Positions 36,419-45,149 of a stretch of 64,000 nt of DNA are shown here, in pieces. This DNA is from an uncultured Clostridia bacterium. Lineage in GTDB: Bacteria > Bacillota > Clostridia > Peptostreptococcales > Anaerovoracaceae. The DNA lies in contig CALWPQ010000013.1 in the NCBI GenBank assembly GCA_944383465.1, positions 1 to 64,000 on the forward strand, written 5' to 3'. The first letter of the stretch is position 1. The number at the start of each line of letters is the position of its first letter. A program made the translations under genes and the position numbers. A model generated the notes under the pieces. It ran no database searches, was not told where the DNA came from, and saw only the letters and a program-made list of their open reading frames with translations.

Positions 36419-37255
36419 ATGAACGACAGTATTTTAAAAATAGAAAATCTAATATTTGAATATGCGCAGTATGAGGACGGGGAGAATGTCCGGGCGGTTG
36501 ATGATGTTTCGCTTGAAATAGAGCGCGGCAGCTTTACCGCGATAATAGGCAGAAACGGCTCCGGCAAATCGACGCTCGCTAAAAATATAAACGGACTTCT
36601 GCTGCCAACGTCGGGTACTGTCTATGTAAACGGCATTGATACGTGCGATGAGTCGCAAATTTGGGAAGTGCGCCAGACAGTCGGAATGGTGTTTCAAAAT
36701 CCAGACAATCAGCTTGTATCTACGATAGTGGAAGACGATGTAGCATTCGGCCCTGAAAATATGGGTATTGCACCGGAAGAAATAAGGCTGCGCGTAGATG
36801 AGGCTCTCAAAGCCGTGGGAATGTACGAGCATAGAAAAAAAGCGCCGCACCTGCTTTCAGGCGGGCAAAAGCAGCGAATCGCGATAGCGGGGGCGATAGC
36901 GATGAAGCCTGAGTGCATAGTATTCGACGAACCGACGGCTATGCTCGATCCTTCGGGCAGGCGCGATGTTATGAATATAATAAAAGATCTCAACAAAGAA
37001 GGTATTACGGTAGTGCTCATTACGCATTTTATGGAGGAGGCGGCTTCGGCTGACAGGGTCATAATAATGGACAGAGGCGTAATACTTGCGGACGGTACGC
37101 CGCAGGAGATATTTAAGGAATCCGATAAAATCAGAGAAATCAATTTAGATGTGCCGCTTGCGGTTAATTTGGCTGACAGGCTCAGAAAAAACGGAATAGA
37201 TGTACCGCAGAATATAATATCGACAGAGGAATTAATTGAATGGGTATTATCGTAA
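36419..37255 (+). CDS. ecfA1: ECF transporter ATPase EcfA1
   Basis: The 278-residue ATPase of an energy-coupling factor transporter has Walker A GRNGSGKST, Q-loop QNPDNQLVSTIVEDDVAFGPEN (shown in part), signature LSGGQKQR and Walker B CIVFDEPT. The Q-loop sequence is characteristic of EcfA1. With EcfA2 and EcfT it powers uptake of vitamins bound by exchangeable S components. Its 3' end overlaps ecfA2 by 16 bases. Confidence 0.95.
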   Translation: MNDSILKIENLIFEYAQYEDGENVRAVDDVSLEIERGSFTAIIGRNGSGKSTLAKNINGLLLPTSGTVYVNGIDTCDESQIWEVRQTVGMVFQNPDNQLVSTIVEDDVAFGPENMGIAPEEIRLRVDEALKAVGMYEHRKKAPHLLSGGQKQRIAIAGAIAMKPECIVFDEPTAMLDPSGRRDVMNIIKDLNKEGITVVLITHFMEEAASADRVIIMDRGVILADGTPQEIFKESDKIREINLDVPLAVNLADRLRKNGIDVPQNIISTEELIEWVLS

Positions 37256-38097
37256 AAAACATTACTCATATATACAGCGAGGGACTGCCGCACGAAACGA
37301 CAGCGCTCGATAATGTAAGCTTTGAAATAAACGATGGAGAATTTGTGGGCATAATAGGGCATACCGGTTCGGGCAAGTCTACACTGCTCCAGCATCTGAA
37401 CGGGCTTCTTAAACCAAAATCAGGAAGCATCATTGTCGGCGGTACGGATATCACAGATCCGGCCTGCAAGCTCAGAGATATAAGGCGAAAAATCGGACTT
37501 GTTTTTCAATATCCCGAGTATCAGCTCTTTGAGGAAACAGTAGCGCGTGACGTGGCTTTCGGGCCGAAAAATCTCGGGCTTACGGAAGAAGAAACGGAGA
37601 TGCGCGTAAAAGAGGCTCTCGGCCTCGTAGGGCTTAGTTATGACGAATTGAAGGACAAATCCCCATTTGAGCTTTCAGGCGGCCAAAAAAGGCGCGTAGC
37701 GATTGCAGGCGTGGTGGCTATGAAGCCTGAAGTTTTGATACTCGATGAGCCGACAGCGGGTCTCGACCCCAAAGCTCACAGAGATATTCTCGATATGGCG
37801 GAGGAAATACACGAGCACGAAGGGAATATAACGATTCTTGTATCGCACAATATGGCGGACATAGCGCGTCTGTGCGATAGGGTAATTGTTATGGATAAAG
37901 GTCATGTGGCACTTGCGGGCACACCTAAAGAGGTATTTTCGGATGAAAAGCGCCTTACGGATATAGGGCTTTCGCTGCCGCCCGTTTCTTATCTTATGCA
38001 CAGGCTAAATGAAAGAAATGCTGACATCAAGGCGGATATAATGGATATAGACGCGGCCTGCCGCGAAATACAGAGGTTCTTAGGAGAAAAGGGATGA
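37240..38097 (+). CDS. ecfA2: ECF transporter ATPase EcfA2
   Basis: The 285-residue partner ATPase has Walker A GHTGSGKST, QYPEYQLFEETVARDVAFGP in the Q-loop (the EcfA2 form), signature LSGGQKRR and Walker B VLILDEPT. It starts inside the end of ecfA1 and overlaps ecfT by 4 bases (ATGA), so the three are translationally coupled. Confidence 0.95.
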   Translation: MGIIVKNITHIYSEGLPHETTALDNVSFEINDGEFVGIIGHTGSGKSTLLQHLNGLLKPKSGSIIVGGTDITDPACKLRDIRRKIGLVFQYPEYQLFEETVARDVAFGPKNLGLTEEETEMRVKEALGLVGLSYDELKDKSPFELSGGQKRRVAIAGVVAMKPEVLILDEPTAGLDPKAHRDILDMAEEIHEHEGNITILVSHNMADIARLCDRVIVMDKGHVALAGTPKEVFSDEKRLTDIGLSLPPVSYLMHRLNERNADIKADIMDIDAACREIQRFLGEKG

Positions 38098-38897
38098 TCA
38101 GGGACATAACACTCGGTCAGTACTATCCCGGTGATTCGCTTATACACAGGCTGGATCCGAGGATTAAGATAATAACGACAATAGCATATATAGCAGCACT
38201 TTTTATCGCTGACGGTTTTATAGGACTTGCAACTTCGGCGGCTGTTATCTTTATCGTGACAGCTGTGAGCAGAGTACCGCTTTCCTTTATAATGCGCGGG
38301 CTCAAACCGATATTTTTTATAATAATATTTACATTTATCATAAATCTGTTTATGATACCGGGAGAAACGCTTATATCGCTGTTCTGGGGACTGACGATCA
38401 CTAAGGAGGGACTGCGCACGGCTGTGTTTATGGCTGTGCGGCTCGTACTTCTCATAATAGGCTCGTCGCTGCTGACGCTTACTACTAAGCCGATAAGTTT
38501 GACGGACGGAATAGAGAGCCTGCTTAAGCCGCTTAAGGTGATAAAAGTGCCGGCGCACGAGCTGGCGATGATGATGACTATAGCGCTCAGATTTATACCG
38601 ACTCTTCTCGAAGAAACGGACAAGATAATGAAAGCTCAGCAGGCGAGGGGAGCGGATTTTGAAAGCGGAAACATATTCCATAGAGCCAAAAGCCTGATTC
38701 CGATACTTGTGCCGCTGTTTATATCGGCCTTTCGCATAGCGCAGGAGCTGGCTATGGCTATGGAAGCGAGGTGTTATCACGGCGGCGATAACAGGACGCG
38801 AATGAACGCGATGAAAATGCGTGCGGGAGATTTCGTTTTTATGGTATTAACTTTAGCCTTTATCGGAATAATTATATGTGAAAGGTATTTTATATGA
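38094..38897 (+). CDS. ecfT: ECF transporter transmembrane protein EcfT
   Basis: The 267-residue membrane subunit couples the ATPases to S components. The cytoplasmic coupling helices carry the expected motifs, QQARGADF near residue 182 and MEARCYHGG near residue 222. Several hydrophobic spans precede them. The start overlaps the ecfA2 stop and the end overlaps queT by 4 bases. Confidence 0.94.
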   Translation: MIRDITLGQYYPGDSLIHRLDPRIKIITTIAYIAALFIADGFIGLATSAAVIFIVTAVSRVPLSFIMRGLKPIFFIIIFTFIINLFMIPGETLISLFWGLTITKEGLRTAVFMAVRLVLLIIGSSLLTLTTKPISLTDGIESLLKPLKVIKVPAHELAMMMTIALRFIPTLLEETDKIMKAQQARGADFESGNIFHRAKSLIPILVPLFISAFRIAQELAMAMEARCYHGGDNRTRMNAMKMRAGDFVFMVLTLAFIGIIICERYFI

Positions 38898-39358
38898 AAA
38901 CGAAGTATTTGGCAGAGGCGGCTGTTATCGCGGCAATTTATGCCTTGCTTACGATTGTTTTGGCTCCGATAAGCTACGGCGCTGTGCAAGTAAGAATATC
39001 GGAAGCGCTTACCGTGCTTCCTTTTTTTACGCCTGCGGCTGTGCCAAGACTGTTTGTAGGCTGTATAGCAGCGAATATTATGAGTCCGTACGGGCTTGCG
39101 GATTTGATATTCGGAAGCGCAGCGTCGCTCATAGGCGCAATTGGCTCGTATCTTTTAAGAAAGAAGCCGCTTCTTGTGCCGCTTGCACCTGTAATATCAA
39201 ATGGAATAATTGTCGGCGCAATGCTGTATTATGTATATGAGGTGCCGCTGCCGCTCATAGTGCAGATGCTTTATGTTGCGCTGGGCGAAGTTGTAGCATG
39301 TTATGCGATAGGCTATCCTCTTATGAAATATCTTAATAAGTATAAAAGGATTTTTTAG
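38894..39358 (+). CDS. queT: QueT-family S component (queuosine precursor type)
   Basis: The 154-residue membrane protein contains VQVRISEALTVLPFFTPAAV and FVGCIAANIMSPYGLADLIF, typical of the QueT family of ECF substrate-binding components. The family was assigned to queuosine precursor uptake because its genes follow preQ1 riboswitches; I see no riboswitch here, as the gene is embedded in the ecfA1A2T transcript. The fusion of general ECF module and QueT in one coupled operon suggests a dedicated arrangement, although EcfA1A2T modules usually also serve other S components. Confidence 0.85.
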   Translation: MKTKYLAEAAVIAAIYALLTIVLAPISYGAVQVRISEALTVLPFFTPAAVPRLFVGCIAANIMSPYGLADLIFGSAASLIGAIGSYLLRKKPLLVPLAPVISNGIIVGAMLYYVYEVPLPLIVQMLYVALGEVVACYAIGYPLMKYLNKYKRIF

Positions 39359-40672
39359 ATGAGAAACGGAAAACTTGTCATAACGGCGCTCGTGCTCTCT
39401 GTTATGGTGCTTGCGCTTATAATACTTGAAAGTTTTGATATAAGGCCAGGCGGGTCGGAAAGTGTTCAGGCTGCCAACGGCGGAGTCTCGGATCTTGACG
39501 GCGAGGGCGCAGCGCCTGAAGTAACGCCGCGCGTGCCGGTATTTGAATTTGATTTGAAATATACAAAGTATCTTGTTGAAGCACCATATGAATATGAGGT
39601 TAATGGAGAAACGAGAAAATTTGAATTTGAGGAAATGGTAAAGTCGATAGAACCGGCGCGGAAGGCTTTTGAGAGCGGAACGGTGGCATATATTGATAAT
39701 TACAAGAACAGAAACGGGGAGGCTCCTTATAGAAACGGGAAATCAGCGGATGATTTCGGCGGTTTAAGATCGGCGAGCGCACCCGGATATTTTGACAGCT
39801 CCGGAAGCGGTGACTTTCGTTATATTGCGGATGGTACGCTGGTAGCGGTTGTAAGCGAAAATGAGAATTTTGCAGAAGTTAAAATTGTCGGTGAAGACGG
39901 CGGACAGTCGTATTTCGTGCCTCAGCATTATGTTTCTACAGACGACCCGCTCACTGCGCTCGATAAGATAATAGTTGTGGACAGAGCCAATCAGAATATC
40001 GCGGCCTTTGAAAGAGTGCCGGAGCTTGATATAGAGCCTGTAAGCAGTGCAAATATTACGGGGTTTTATAAAGAAAGTGCAGAGAGCGTTGATTCGCTCG
40101 GCGGTGACTTAGATAAGACAGACGCGGCTCAGAGCGAGACTTCTGGTGATGTGCAAAAGAACAGCCTGTCAGAAAATGGTGGCAGCAGCGACAATAAGAT
40201 AGACATTTCACAAATGGTAAATGTAGATGTAATGGAATGTGCAGCCGACGGACTTAACGAAGGCGCTATGCCGGCGGCGTTTCCCGGCGGCAGAGCCGAA
40301 TGGAAGATAGTATCCTACAGTCTGGCGACAACAGGAAAATCAGGCAAGTATCATCAGCCGACGCCGCTCGGATATTATTATGCGATAGAGAAAAAACCGA
40401 GATTTTATTATTTGAAAGACGGTACCAATGATATTGAGGGCTATGCGCCTTATGCTATAAGATTTACAGCGGGTGCATATGTTCACGGGGTAGCCGTGCC
40501 TTATGAATACACCGATGACGGTGTGCGCGTTGATCCAGGCATCCGTGAGTTTTCAAATTCTATAGGAACGGTGCCGCTCTCGCACAAGTGCGTGAGAAAC
40601 TACACGAGTCACGCAAAATTTCTCTACGATTGGTATGAGCACGGAAAGACGATTGTGATTGTTATAGAGTAG
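39359..40672 (+). CDS. Membrane-anchored L,D-transpeptidase (YkuD domain)
   Basis: The 437-residue protein has one amino-terminal membrane segment (about residues 7-24), a long polar extracellular region, and a carboxyl-terminal YkuD domain with YVHGVAVP and the catalytic SHKCVRN, Cys about residue 411. L,D-transpeptidases make 3-3 peptidoglycan cross-links or attach proteins to the wall. A low-complexity stretch of Ser/Gly/Asp (about 240-280) separates the middle from the catalytic part. Its ATG directly follows the queT stop, so it is probably in the same transcript. Confidence 0.87.
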   Translation: MRNGKLVITALVLSVMVLALIILESFDIRPGGSESVQAANGGVSDLDGEGAAPEVTPRVPVFEFDLKYTKYLVEAPYEYEVNGETRKFEFEEMVKSIEPARKAFESGTVAYIDNYKNRNGEAPYRNGKSADDFGGLRSASAPGYFDSSGSGDFRYIADGTLVAVVSENENFAEVKIVGEDGGQSYFVPQHYVSTDDPLTALDKIIVVDRANQNIAAFERVPELDIEPVSSANITGFYKESAESVDSLGGDLDKTDAAQSETSGDVQKNSLSENGGSSDNKIDISQMVNVDVMECAADGLNEGAMPAAFPGGRAEWKIVSYSLATTGKSGKYHQPTPLGYYYAIEKKPRFYYLKDGTNDIEGYAPYAIRFTAGAYVHGVAVPYEYTDDGVRVDPGIREFSNSIGTVPLSHKCVRNYTSHAKFLYDWYEHGKTIVIVIE

Positions 40673-40704
40673 AAAGTAAAATTGTAAGAATAGGCGGATG
40701 CACA

Positions 40705-41472
40705 ATGAGGCAGAGAAAAGTAAAGAATCTCGAAGAAAAAATAGAGGCGCTTGGTGAGTACAAGGTGGCCGCACCTGAAACACTGCGCGGCAAGTGGAGC
40801 GAATTTTTTGGAAACGCTGATCCTATATATTTGGAAATTGGCTGCGGGAAGGGGCAGTTTGCAGCAAGGCAGGCTGAGCTTCATCCGGACAGAAATTATG
40901 TGGCTGTTGAAGGACAGGATTCTGTGGCCGTGCGGGCGATGGAAAAGGCGGAGGCGCTTTCGCAGAAATCAGGCAGAAAAAACCTTGTCATCGTATGTAA
41001 GTTTGTAAATGATCTTGGCGAAATGTTTGCAGGCGGCGAGCTTTCAGGAATTTATCTCAATTTCAGCGACCCGTGGCCGAAAGACAGGCACCGGAAACGC
41101 CGCCTTACATACAGAGAAAGGCTGAAAAGTTATATGCAGGCTCTCGCTCCGGGCGGATTCATAGAGATAAAGACGGATAACGAGGCGCTGTTTGCTTTTA
41201 CGCTTGCAGAGATATCGGAGTGCGGGTATACGCCTGCGGCTTTTTCTTATGACTTGCATAAAGCAATATCAGATGAGAAAAAAGAAAGCGGAAGCAAGGA
41301 AAGCGGCAGAGCTGAAGAAGTACGGAGAAATATAGAAAAGCAGAGCTGCGATGCAAATTTCCTGGAGGCACTGATAGATGAAGCAGCCGGTGTGACCACG
41401 GAATATGAGGATAAATTTAAGGCGATGGGGCTTGCGATAAAATATGTGCGCATAGAAAAAGAGAAATCATAG
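40705..41472 (+). CDS. trmB: tRNA (guanine46-N7)-methyltransferase TrmB
   Basis: The 255-residue enzyme methylates G46 of tRNA. The SAM-binding YLEIGCGKGQF and the family signature SDPWPKDRHRKRRLTY are both visible. It is longer than the usual 210-220 residues; the extra is a charged insert near the carboxyl end (about residues 190-220, rich in Lys, Glu, Ser). It follows the L,D-transpeptidase by 32 bases and ends the transcript before a terminator. Confidence 0.93.
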   Translation: MRQRKVKNLEEKIEALGEYKVAAPETLRGKWSEFFGNADPIYLEIGCGKGQFAARQAELHPDRNYVAVEGQDSVAVRAMEKAEALSQKSGRKNLVIVCKFVNDLGEMFAGGELSGIYLNFSDPWPKDRHRKRRLTYRERLKSYMQALAPGGFIEIKTDNEALFAFTLAEISECGYTPAAFSYDLHKAISDEKKESGSKESGRAEEVRRNIEKQSCDANFLEALIDEAAGVTTEYEDKFKAMGLAIKYVRIEKEKS

Positions 41473-41500
41473 GTGCAGTCAGCAAGCGGAACGAAGAGGC

Positions 41501-41530
41501 AAAAGAGCATCAGTGCGATGCTCTTTTTAT
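41501..41530 (+). terminator. Terminator after trmB
   Basis: AAAAGAGCATC pairs with GATGCTCTTTT around a 5-base loop, then TATTTTTTT. Confidence 0.92.
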
Positions 41531-41613
41531 TTTTTTGACAGCGGTTTTGTATTGTGCGCGTATTCTTATGTTATTGTAATAAGTGAAGATATATACAAAA
41601 AGGAGGGTTAAAT

Positions 41614-42243
41614 TTGAAAAATACTTACGGCTATGTTCGTGTCAGCACAAAGGATCAGAACGAGGACAGGCAGCTCCTCGCAATGGCAAGTCTCGGCATT
41701 GAGCCGCAGAATATATTTACCGACAGGCAGTCCGGCAAGGATTTTGAGCGTACACAATACAAGCTGCTTACGCAGGCGCTGCATGAGGGAGACACGCTTT
41801 ACATTAAGAGCATAGACAGACTGGGGCGCAATTATGAGGAAATTCTCGTGCAGTGGGGCATACTCACCAAGCAAAAGTCAATAGACATTGTCGTTATAGA
41901 TATGCCGCTGCTCGATACAAGGCGCGGAAAGGACCTGCTTGGCAACTTTATAAGCGATCTGGTGTTACAGATACTTTCATTTGTGGCGGAAACGGAGCGG
42001 GTGAACATAAAAAAGCGGCAGGCAGAAGGCATCGCGGCGGCAAAAGCGCGCGGCGTCAGATTTGGAAGACCGAGGACACCGCTTCCGGACAACTTCACAG
42101 CTATATACAGCAGGTGGAAAGCGGGAGAAATAACGGGAACAGCTGCTGCTGAAAAATGCGGTATGCCGCTGGCCACATTCAGGTACAGAGCAGATATATA
42201 TGACAAAGAACTGCTGTCACCGGAAGTACAAAATAAAAGATAA
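41614..42243 (+). CDS. Small serine recombinase (resolvase/invertase type)
   Basis: The 209-residue protein has the resolvase catalytic domain: YGYVRVSTKDQNEDRQ with the nucleophile serine near residue 10, then DRQSGKDFERTQY and YIKSIDRLGRN, and a carboxyl region with RGVRFGRPRTPLP followed by a helix-turn-helix-like EITGTAAAEKCGMPLATF. It starts with TTG at 41614, with AAGGAGGG 8-9 bases upstream. Such enzymes resolve cointegrates or invert DNA between short sites. No transposase is adjacent; a 52-base palindrome follows at once. It is probably part of a mobile remnant or a stand-alone inversion system. Confidence 0.88.
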   Translation: MKNTYGYVRVSTKDQNEDRQLLAMASLGIEPQNIFTDRQSGKDFERTQYKLLTQALHEGDTLYIKSIDRLGRNYEEILVQWGILTKQKSIDIVVIDMPLLDTRRGKDLLGNFISDLVLQILSFVAETERVNIKKRQAEGIAAAKARGVRFGRPRTPLPDNFTAIYSRWKAGEITGTAAAEKCGMPLATFRYRADIYDKELLSPEVQNKR

Positions 42244-42244
42244 A

Positions 42245-42296
42245 ACGGGAAGTATATTTACAAAAATGTGTACATTCTTGTAAATATACTTCCCGT
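42245..42296. repeat. Near-perfect 52-base palindrome after the recombinase
   Basis: Two 25-base arms (ACGGGAAGTATATTTAC... and its complement) pair with one mismatch around a 2-base centre, starting 2 bases after the recombinase stop. The plus side is not followed by a T-run; the minus side is followed by TTTTATCTTTTATTTTG, so it could end transcripts from the right. Recombinase binding is another option. Confidence 0.75.
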
Positions 42297-42538
42297 ATGT
42301 ACCATAAATAGAATAACCCGAAAATGACAAAAAAGCAAGGAGAATATTGCATTTTTTTGGTAAAATACTTTAAAATCTTATAATTTTCGGATTAACAAGA
42401 AAGTACGCTTTTTTACGAAAAGTACCCTTATTCATATTTTTACGGAGCCAATAAAGTACACATTATTGATTTGCTTAAATGGCAGACACGCAGGAATATT
42501 TGCTATATATTTAGAGGTATGATTTTAGAGGTATGATT
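42297..42538. other. AT-rich spacer with a tandem 14-base repeat
   Basis: No gene. The last 28 bases are TTAGAGGTATGATT repeated twice in tandem (42511-42538); the second copy supplies the ribosome binding site of the next small gene. Confidence 0.5.
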
Positions 42539-42706
42539 ATGGAAGAGCACAATAAGACAGCAGAAAAGGGAAAAGAGATTGAGAGGGAGGCAGGGAAATC
42601 ATATATTGAAAGCGACAGGCGTGAACGCAGATTTTTTAGGATTGCCTTTGCTGTGGTATTTACAGCTATTGCGCTTTGGGTGTTTATAGGACTAAAAGTG
42701 TTGTAA
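42539..42706 (+). CDS. Small tail-anchored membrane protein
   Basis: A 55-residue product beginning MEEHNKTAEKGKEIEREAGK has a charged amino half and a single hydrophobic carboxyl segment (about 33-53, FFRIAFAVVFTAIALWVFIG). AGAGG lies 7 bases upstream of this ATG; an in-frame ATG two codons earlier is too close to it. I recognise no family. The strongly charged head plus one membrane span suggests a small cytoplasm-facing membrane protein. Real translation is likely but not proven. Confidence 0.55.
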   Translation: MEEHNKTAEKGKEIEREAGKSYIESDRRERRFFRIAFAVVFTAIALWVFIGLKVL

Positions 42707-43048
42707 GAATGCTGCTTGTTTTATGATTACAGCGATGATGCTTCCCCGAATGTACTTTGAAAAGGTGCAGTTATCATAAAATATTAAAATCATAAGAATG
42801 CCGGATAAAGATAATTCAGCAAAGAAGTGCGGAAGCGGCAAAGGTATATCAGCTTCATTCTGATATATAAAAACACAGCCGCAAATTTAATTCTTGGCTG
42901 TGTTTTTTCATCTGTTAAAACATTCCTGCGCTCTATCGTTTTTCACCAATGCGGCGATAGTGATTCGCGGCAAGATATAAATTATGGCTATGCGGCTTAT
43001 AAGCATAGCTCGGCGCCCGCAATCATGCGGCGCTAATATTGCAGCAGT
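42707..43048. other. Gene-free stretch with a terminator
   Basis: I see no gene with a credible ribosome binding site. It holds the terminator described at 42870 and, near 43010-43040, a GC-rich inverted repeat after the convergent winged-helix gene. Confidence 0.5.
42870..42908 (+). terminator. Rho-independent terminator
   Basis: AAAACACAGCC pairs with GGCTGTGTTTT around a 15-base loop, with TT beyond. It probably ends the transcript of the small membrane protein. Confidence 0.85.
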
Positions 43049-43225
43049 TTATTTGTCAGCGGGTTCCCATTTGCAGCGTACGGGCGATACGATAGCACCC
43101 TCTGCTTTGAGCTCTTTAAAAGCTTTGTCGACATCGGCTTTTTCCATTCCTGAAAGTTTTACAACATCGCCCGCAGAAACGGGTTTGCCTGCTTCTCTCA
43201 TTATTTCAAGTACTTTATCTTTCAT
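43049..43225 (-). CDS. Small winged-helix DNA-binding protein
   Basis: The 58-residue product begins MKDKVLEIMREAGKPVSAGD and reads as a single winged helix: helix 1, then PVSAGDVVKLSGMEKADVDK as the helix-turn-helix and a short wing ending GAIVSPVRCKWEP. The start at 43225 follows GGAGG by 7-8 bases; an in-frame ATG at 43240 overlaps that site. It has a consensus promoter whose spacer contains a LexA-like palindrome. Its function is unknown; it may be a stand-alone regulator. Confidence 0.75.
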   Translation of the reverse strand: MKDKVLEIMREAGKPVSAGDVVKLSGMEKADVDKAFKELKAEGAIVSPVRCKWEPADK

Positions 43226-43263
43226 AAGCAAATCCTCCATTGTAATTCGATAATTGTAGTATA

Positions 43264-43292
43264 ATTATATAGGAACATTCGTTCCCTGTCAA
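43264..43292 (-). promoter_or_regulatory. Promoter with SOS-box-like operator
   Basis: On the minus strand TTGACA (43287-43292), 17 bases, TATAAT (43264-43269). The spacer contains GGAACGAATGTTCC (43272-43285). This matches the Gram-positive LexA consensus CGAACRNRYGTTYC at every position but the first. A palindrome bound by another regulator, including the gene's own product, is the alternative. Confidence 0.7.
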
Positions 43293-43365
43293 TTAAAATC
43301 CACAGGGTGTTCTAAGCAATTAGTATGCGGAAAATAATTATTATTTATGCAGAGCACCTTTTCTG

Positions 43366-44454
43366 CTATTTTATAAATTCAGCAATCAAGAGGCCTGTTT
43401 CTTTTGTTCCTACTTTGGTATAGCCGTCGGAGGCGATATCGGGAGTGCGGTATCCTTTGTCGAGAAATTCGTTTACGGCGTTTTCGATGCTGTCTGCTTC
43501 GCGCGAAAGCCCGAAGGTGTATCTCAGCATCATTGCAATCGAAAGGATCATTGCGACAGGATTGGCGATGTCACGTCCCGCAATATCAGGTGCTGAGCCG
43601 TGCACAGGTTCATACATACCGAAATTGCCGTCTGCAAGGCTTGCCGACGGCAGCATGCCGATGGATCCTGTAATTTGGCTTGCTTCGTCAGACAGTATGT
43701 CGCCAAAAATGTTGCTTGTGAGCAGTACGTCAAACTGTTTTGGGTTTCGCACAAGCTGCATTGCGGCGTTATCCACATACATATGGTCGAGGGCAATATC
43801 AGGATAATCTTGGGCGACAGCTTCGACAACTCTGCGCCAAAGCCTTGAGCTTTCGAGGACATTTGACTTGTCAACGCTGATGACATTTTTGTTTCGCTTT
43901 TCGGCGAGACTGAAAGCAGTTTTTGCGATTCTTTCTACTTCCATTTCAGAATACTGCTCGACATCGTATGCCGCAAGACCAAATTCTGTTTTTTCCGTTC
44001 CCTTTTTACCAAAATATATGCCGCCTGTGAGTTCTCTTACTACGAGAATATCAAGCCCGCCGCTGATAATTTCTGCTTTGAGAGGGGAGGCGTCCGCAAG
44101 CTGCGGGAATACCATCGCCGGACGGAGGTTTGCGTAAAGGCCAAGGAGCTTGCGCAGCTCCAGCAGCGCTTTTTCGGGGCGTTCATCACCCGGAAGGTCG
44201 TTCCATTTGGGACCGCCGACAGCGGCGAGAAGCACAGCATCGGAGGCTTTGCAGATATCGACGGTTTCCTGCGGCAGGCATTTGCCGGTCGCATCGATAG
44301 CGGCGCCGCCAGCAAGCACCTTAGTAGTTTTAAAGTCGCAGCCGAATTTTTCGGCAATGCGCGTGAGCACATGAAGCCCTGCATCCATTACCTCGGGGCC
44401 GATACCATCCCCGGGAATTACGGCAATATTATATTTTTTATTATTATCACTCAT
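43366..44454 (-). CDS. leuB: 3-isopropylmalate dehydrogenase
   Basis: The 362-residue enzyme oxidatively decarboxylates 3-isopropylmalate in leucine synthesis. [19 protein letters not shown] at the amino end, the substrate loop [10 protein letters not shown] and the metal and NAD motifs [17 protein letters not shown] and [12 protein letters not shown] are visible. It is the last gene of the minus-strand leuACDB unit, 158 bases after leuD. Confidence 0.97.
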   Translation of the reverse strand: MSDNNKKYNIAVIPGDGIGPEVMDAGLHVLTRIAEKFGCDFKTTKVLAGGAAIDATGKCLPQETVDICKASDAVLLAAVGGPKWNDLPGDERPEKALLELRKLLGLYANLRPAMVFPQLADASPLKAEIISGGLDILVVRELTGGIYFGKKGTEKTEFGLAAYDVEQYSEMEVERIAKTAFSLAEKRNKNVISVDKSNVLESSRLWRRVVEAVAQDYPDIALDHMYVDNAAMQLVRNPKQFDVLLTSNIFGDILSDEASQITGSIGMLPSASLADGNFGMYEPVHGSAPDIAGRDIANPVAMILSIAMMLRYTFGLSREADSIENAVNEFLDKGYRTPDIASDGYTKVGTKETGLLIAEFIK

Positions 44455-44612
44455 TTTTTCACCTTTAATTTCGGATATAAATTAAAAAATAGATAAAGGC
44501 TTATATATCATAATATAAGCTGAATACACAAGAGCAGGCAAAGTAAGCTGTCAAATAAACCGTCGGCAGTGCCTGCATATGCACATCTGTGCAAATCAGC
44601 AACGTGTAATTG

Positions 44613-45092
44613 CTATTTTATGCTGTTGAGGAGTCCGCCGGAAGCGATGATTTGTTTGATAAAATCAGGGAACGGCGCTGCCTGATATGTTTCACCCTTG
44701 GTATTGTTCGTTATAACGCCGGTGTTGAAATCCACGCTTACATCGTCACCATCGTCGATGCCGATGCTGGCTTCGGGACATTCCAGAATCGGAAGCCCGA
44801 TGTTAATTGAGTTTCTGTAAAAGATACGCGCAAACGACGAAGCGATGACGCAGCTGATGCCCAGTGCCTTAATCGAAGCGGGCGCGTGCTCACGTGAACT
44901 GCCGCAGCCGAAATTTTCGCCTGCGACCATAATATCGCCGGTATTTACTTTAGTTGCGAAATCAGGATCGGCATATTCCATACAATGTGTTGCGAGCTCA
45001 TTCATATCCTGAGTATTGAGGTATCTCGCAGGGATGATGACATCGGTGTCAATGTTGTCTCCAAATTTATATACTCTTCCTTTTGCATCCAT
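44613..45092 (-). CDS. leuD: 3-isopropylmalate dehydratase small subunit
   Basis: The 159-residue swivel-domain subunit partners Leu[16 protein letters not shown] and [18 protein letters not shown] are family signatures. Length is typical of the short bacterial/archaeal type. It follows leuC by 57 bases. Confidence 0.96.
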   Translation of the reverse strand: MDAKGRVYKFGDNIDTDVIIPARYLNTQDMNELATHCMEYADPDFATKVNTGDIMVAGENFGCGSSREHAPASIKALGISCVIASSFARIFYRNSINIGLPILECPEASIGIDDGDDVSVDFNTGVITNNTKGETYQAAPFPDFIKQIIASGGLLNSIK

Positions 45093-45149
45093 AATTATCT
45101 GTTCCTTTCCTATAATCCTCTGAGGTTTTGCGGCTGACTTACCTTATGC

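Noticed and set aside
38800..38894. preQ1 riboswitch before queT
   Set aside because: queT overlaps ecfT by 4 bases, leaving no room for a leader, and no preQ1-type pseudoknot is apparent at the start of the operon.
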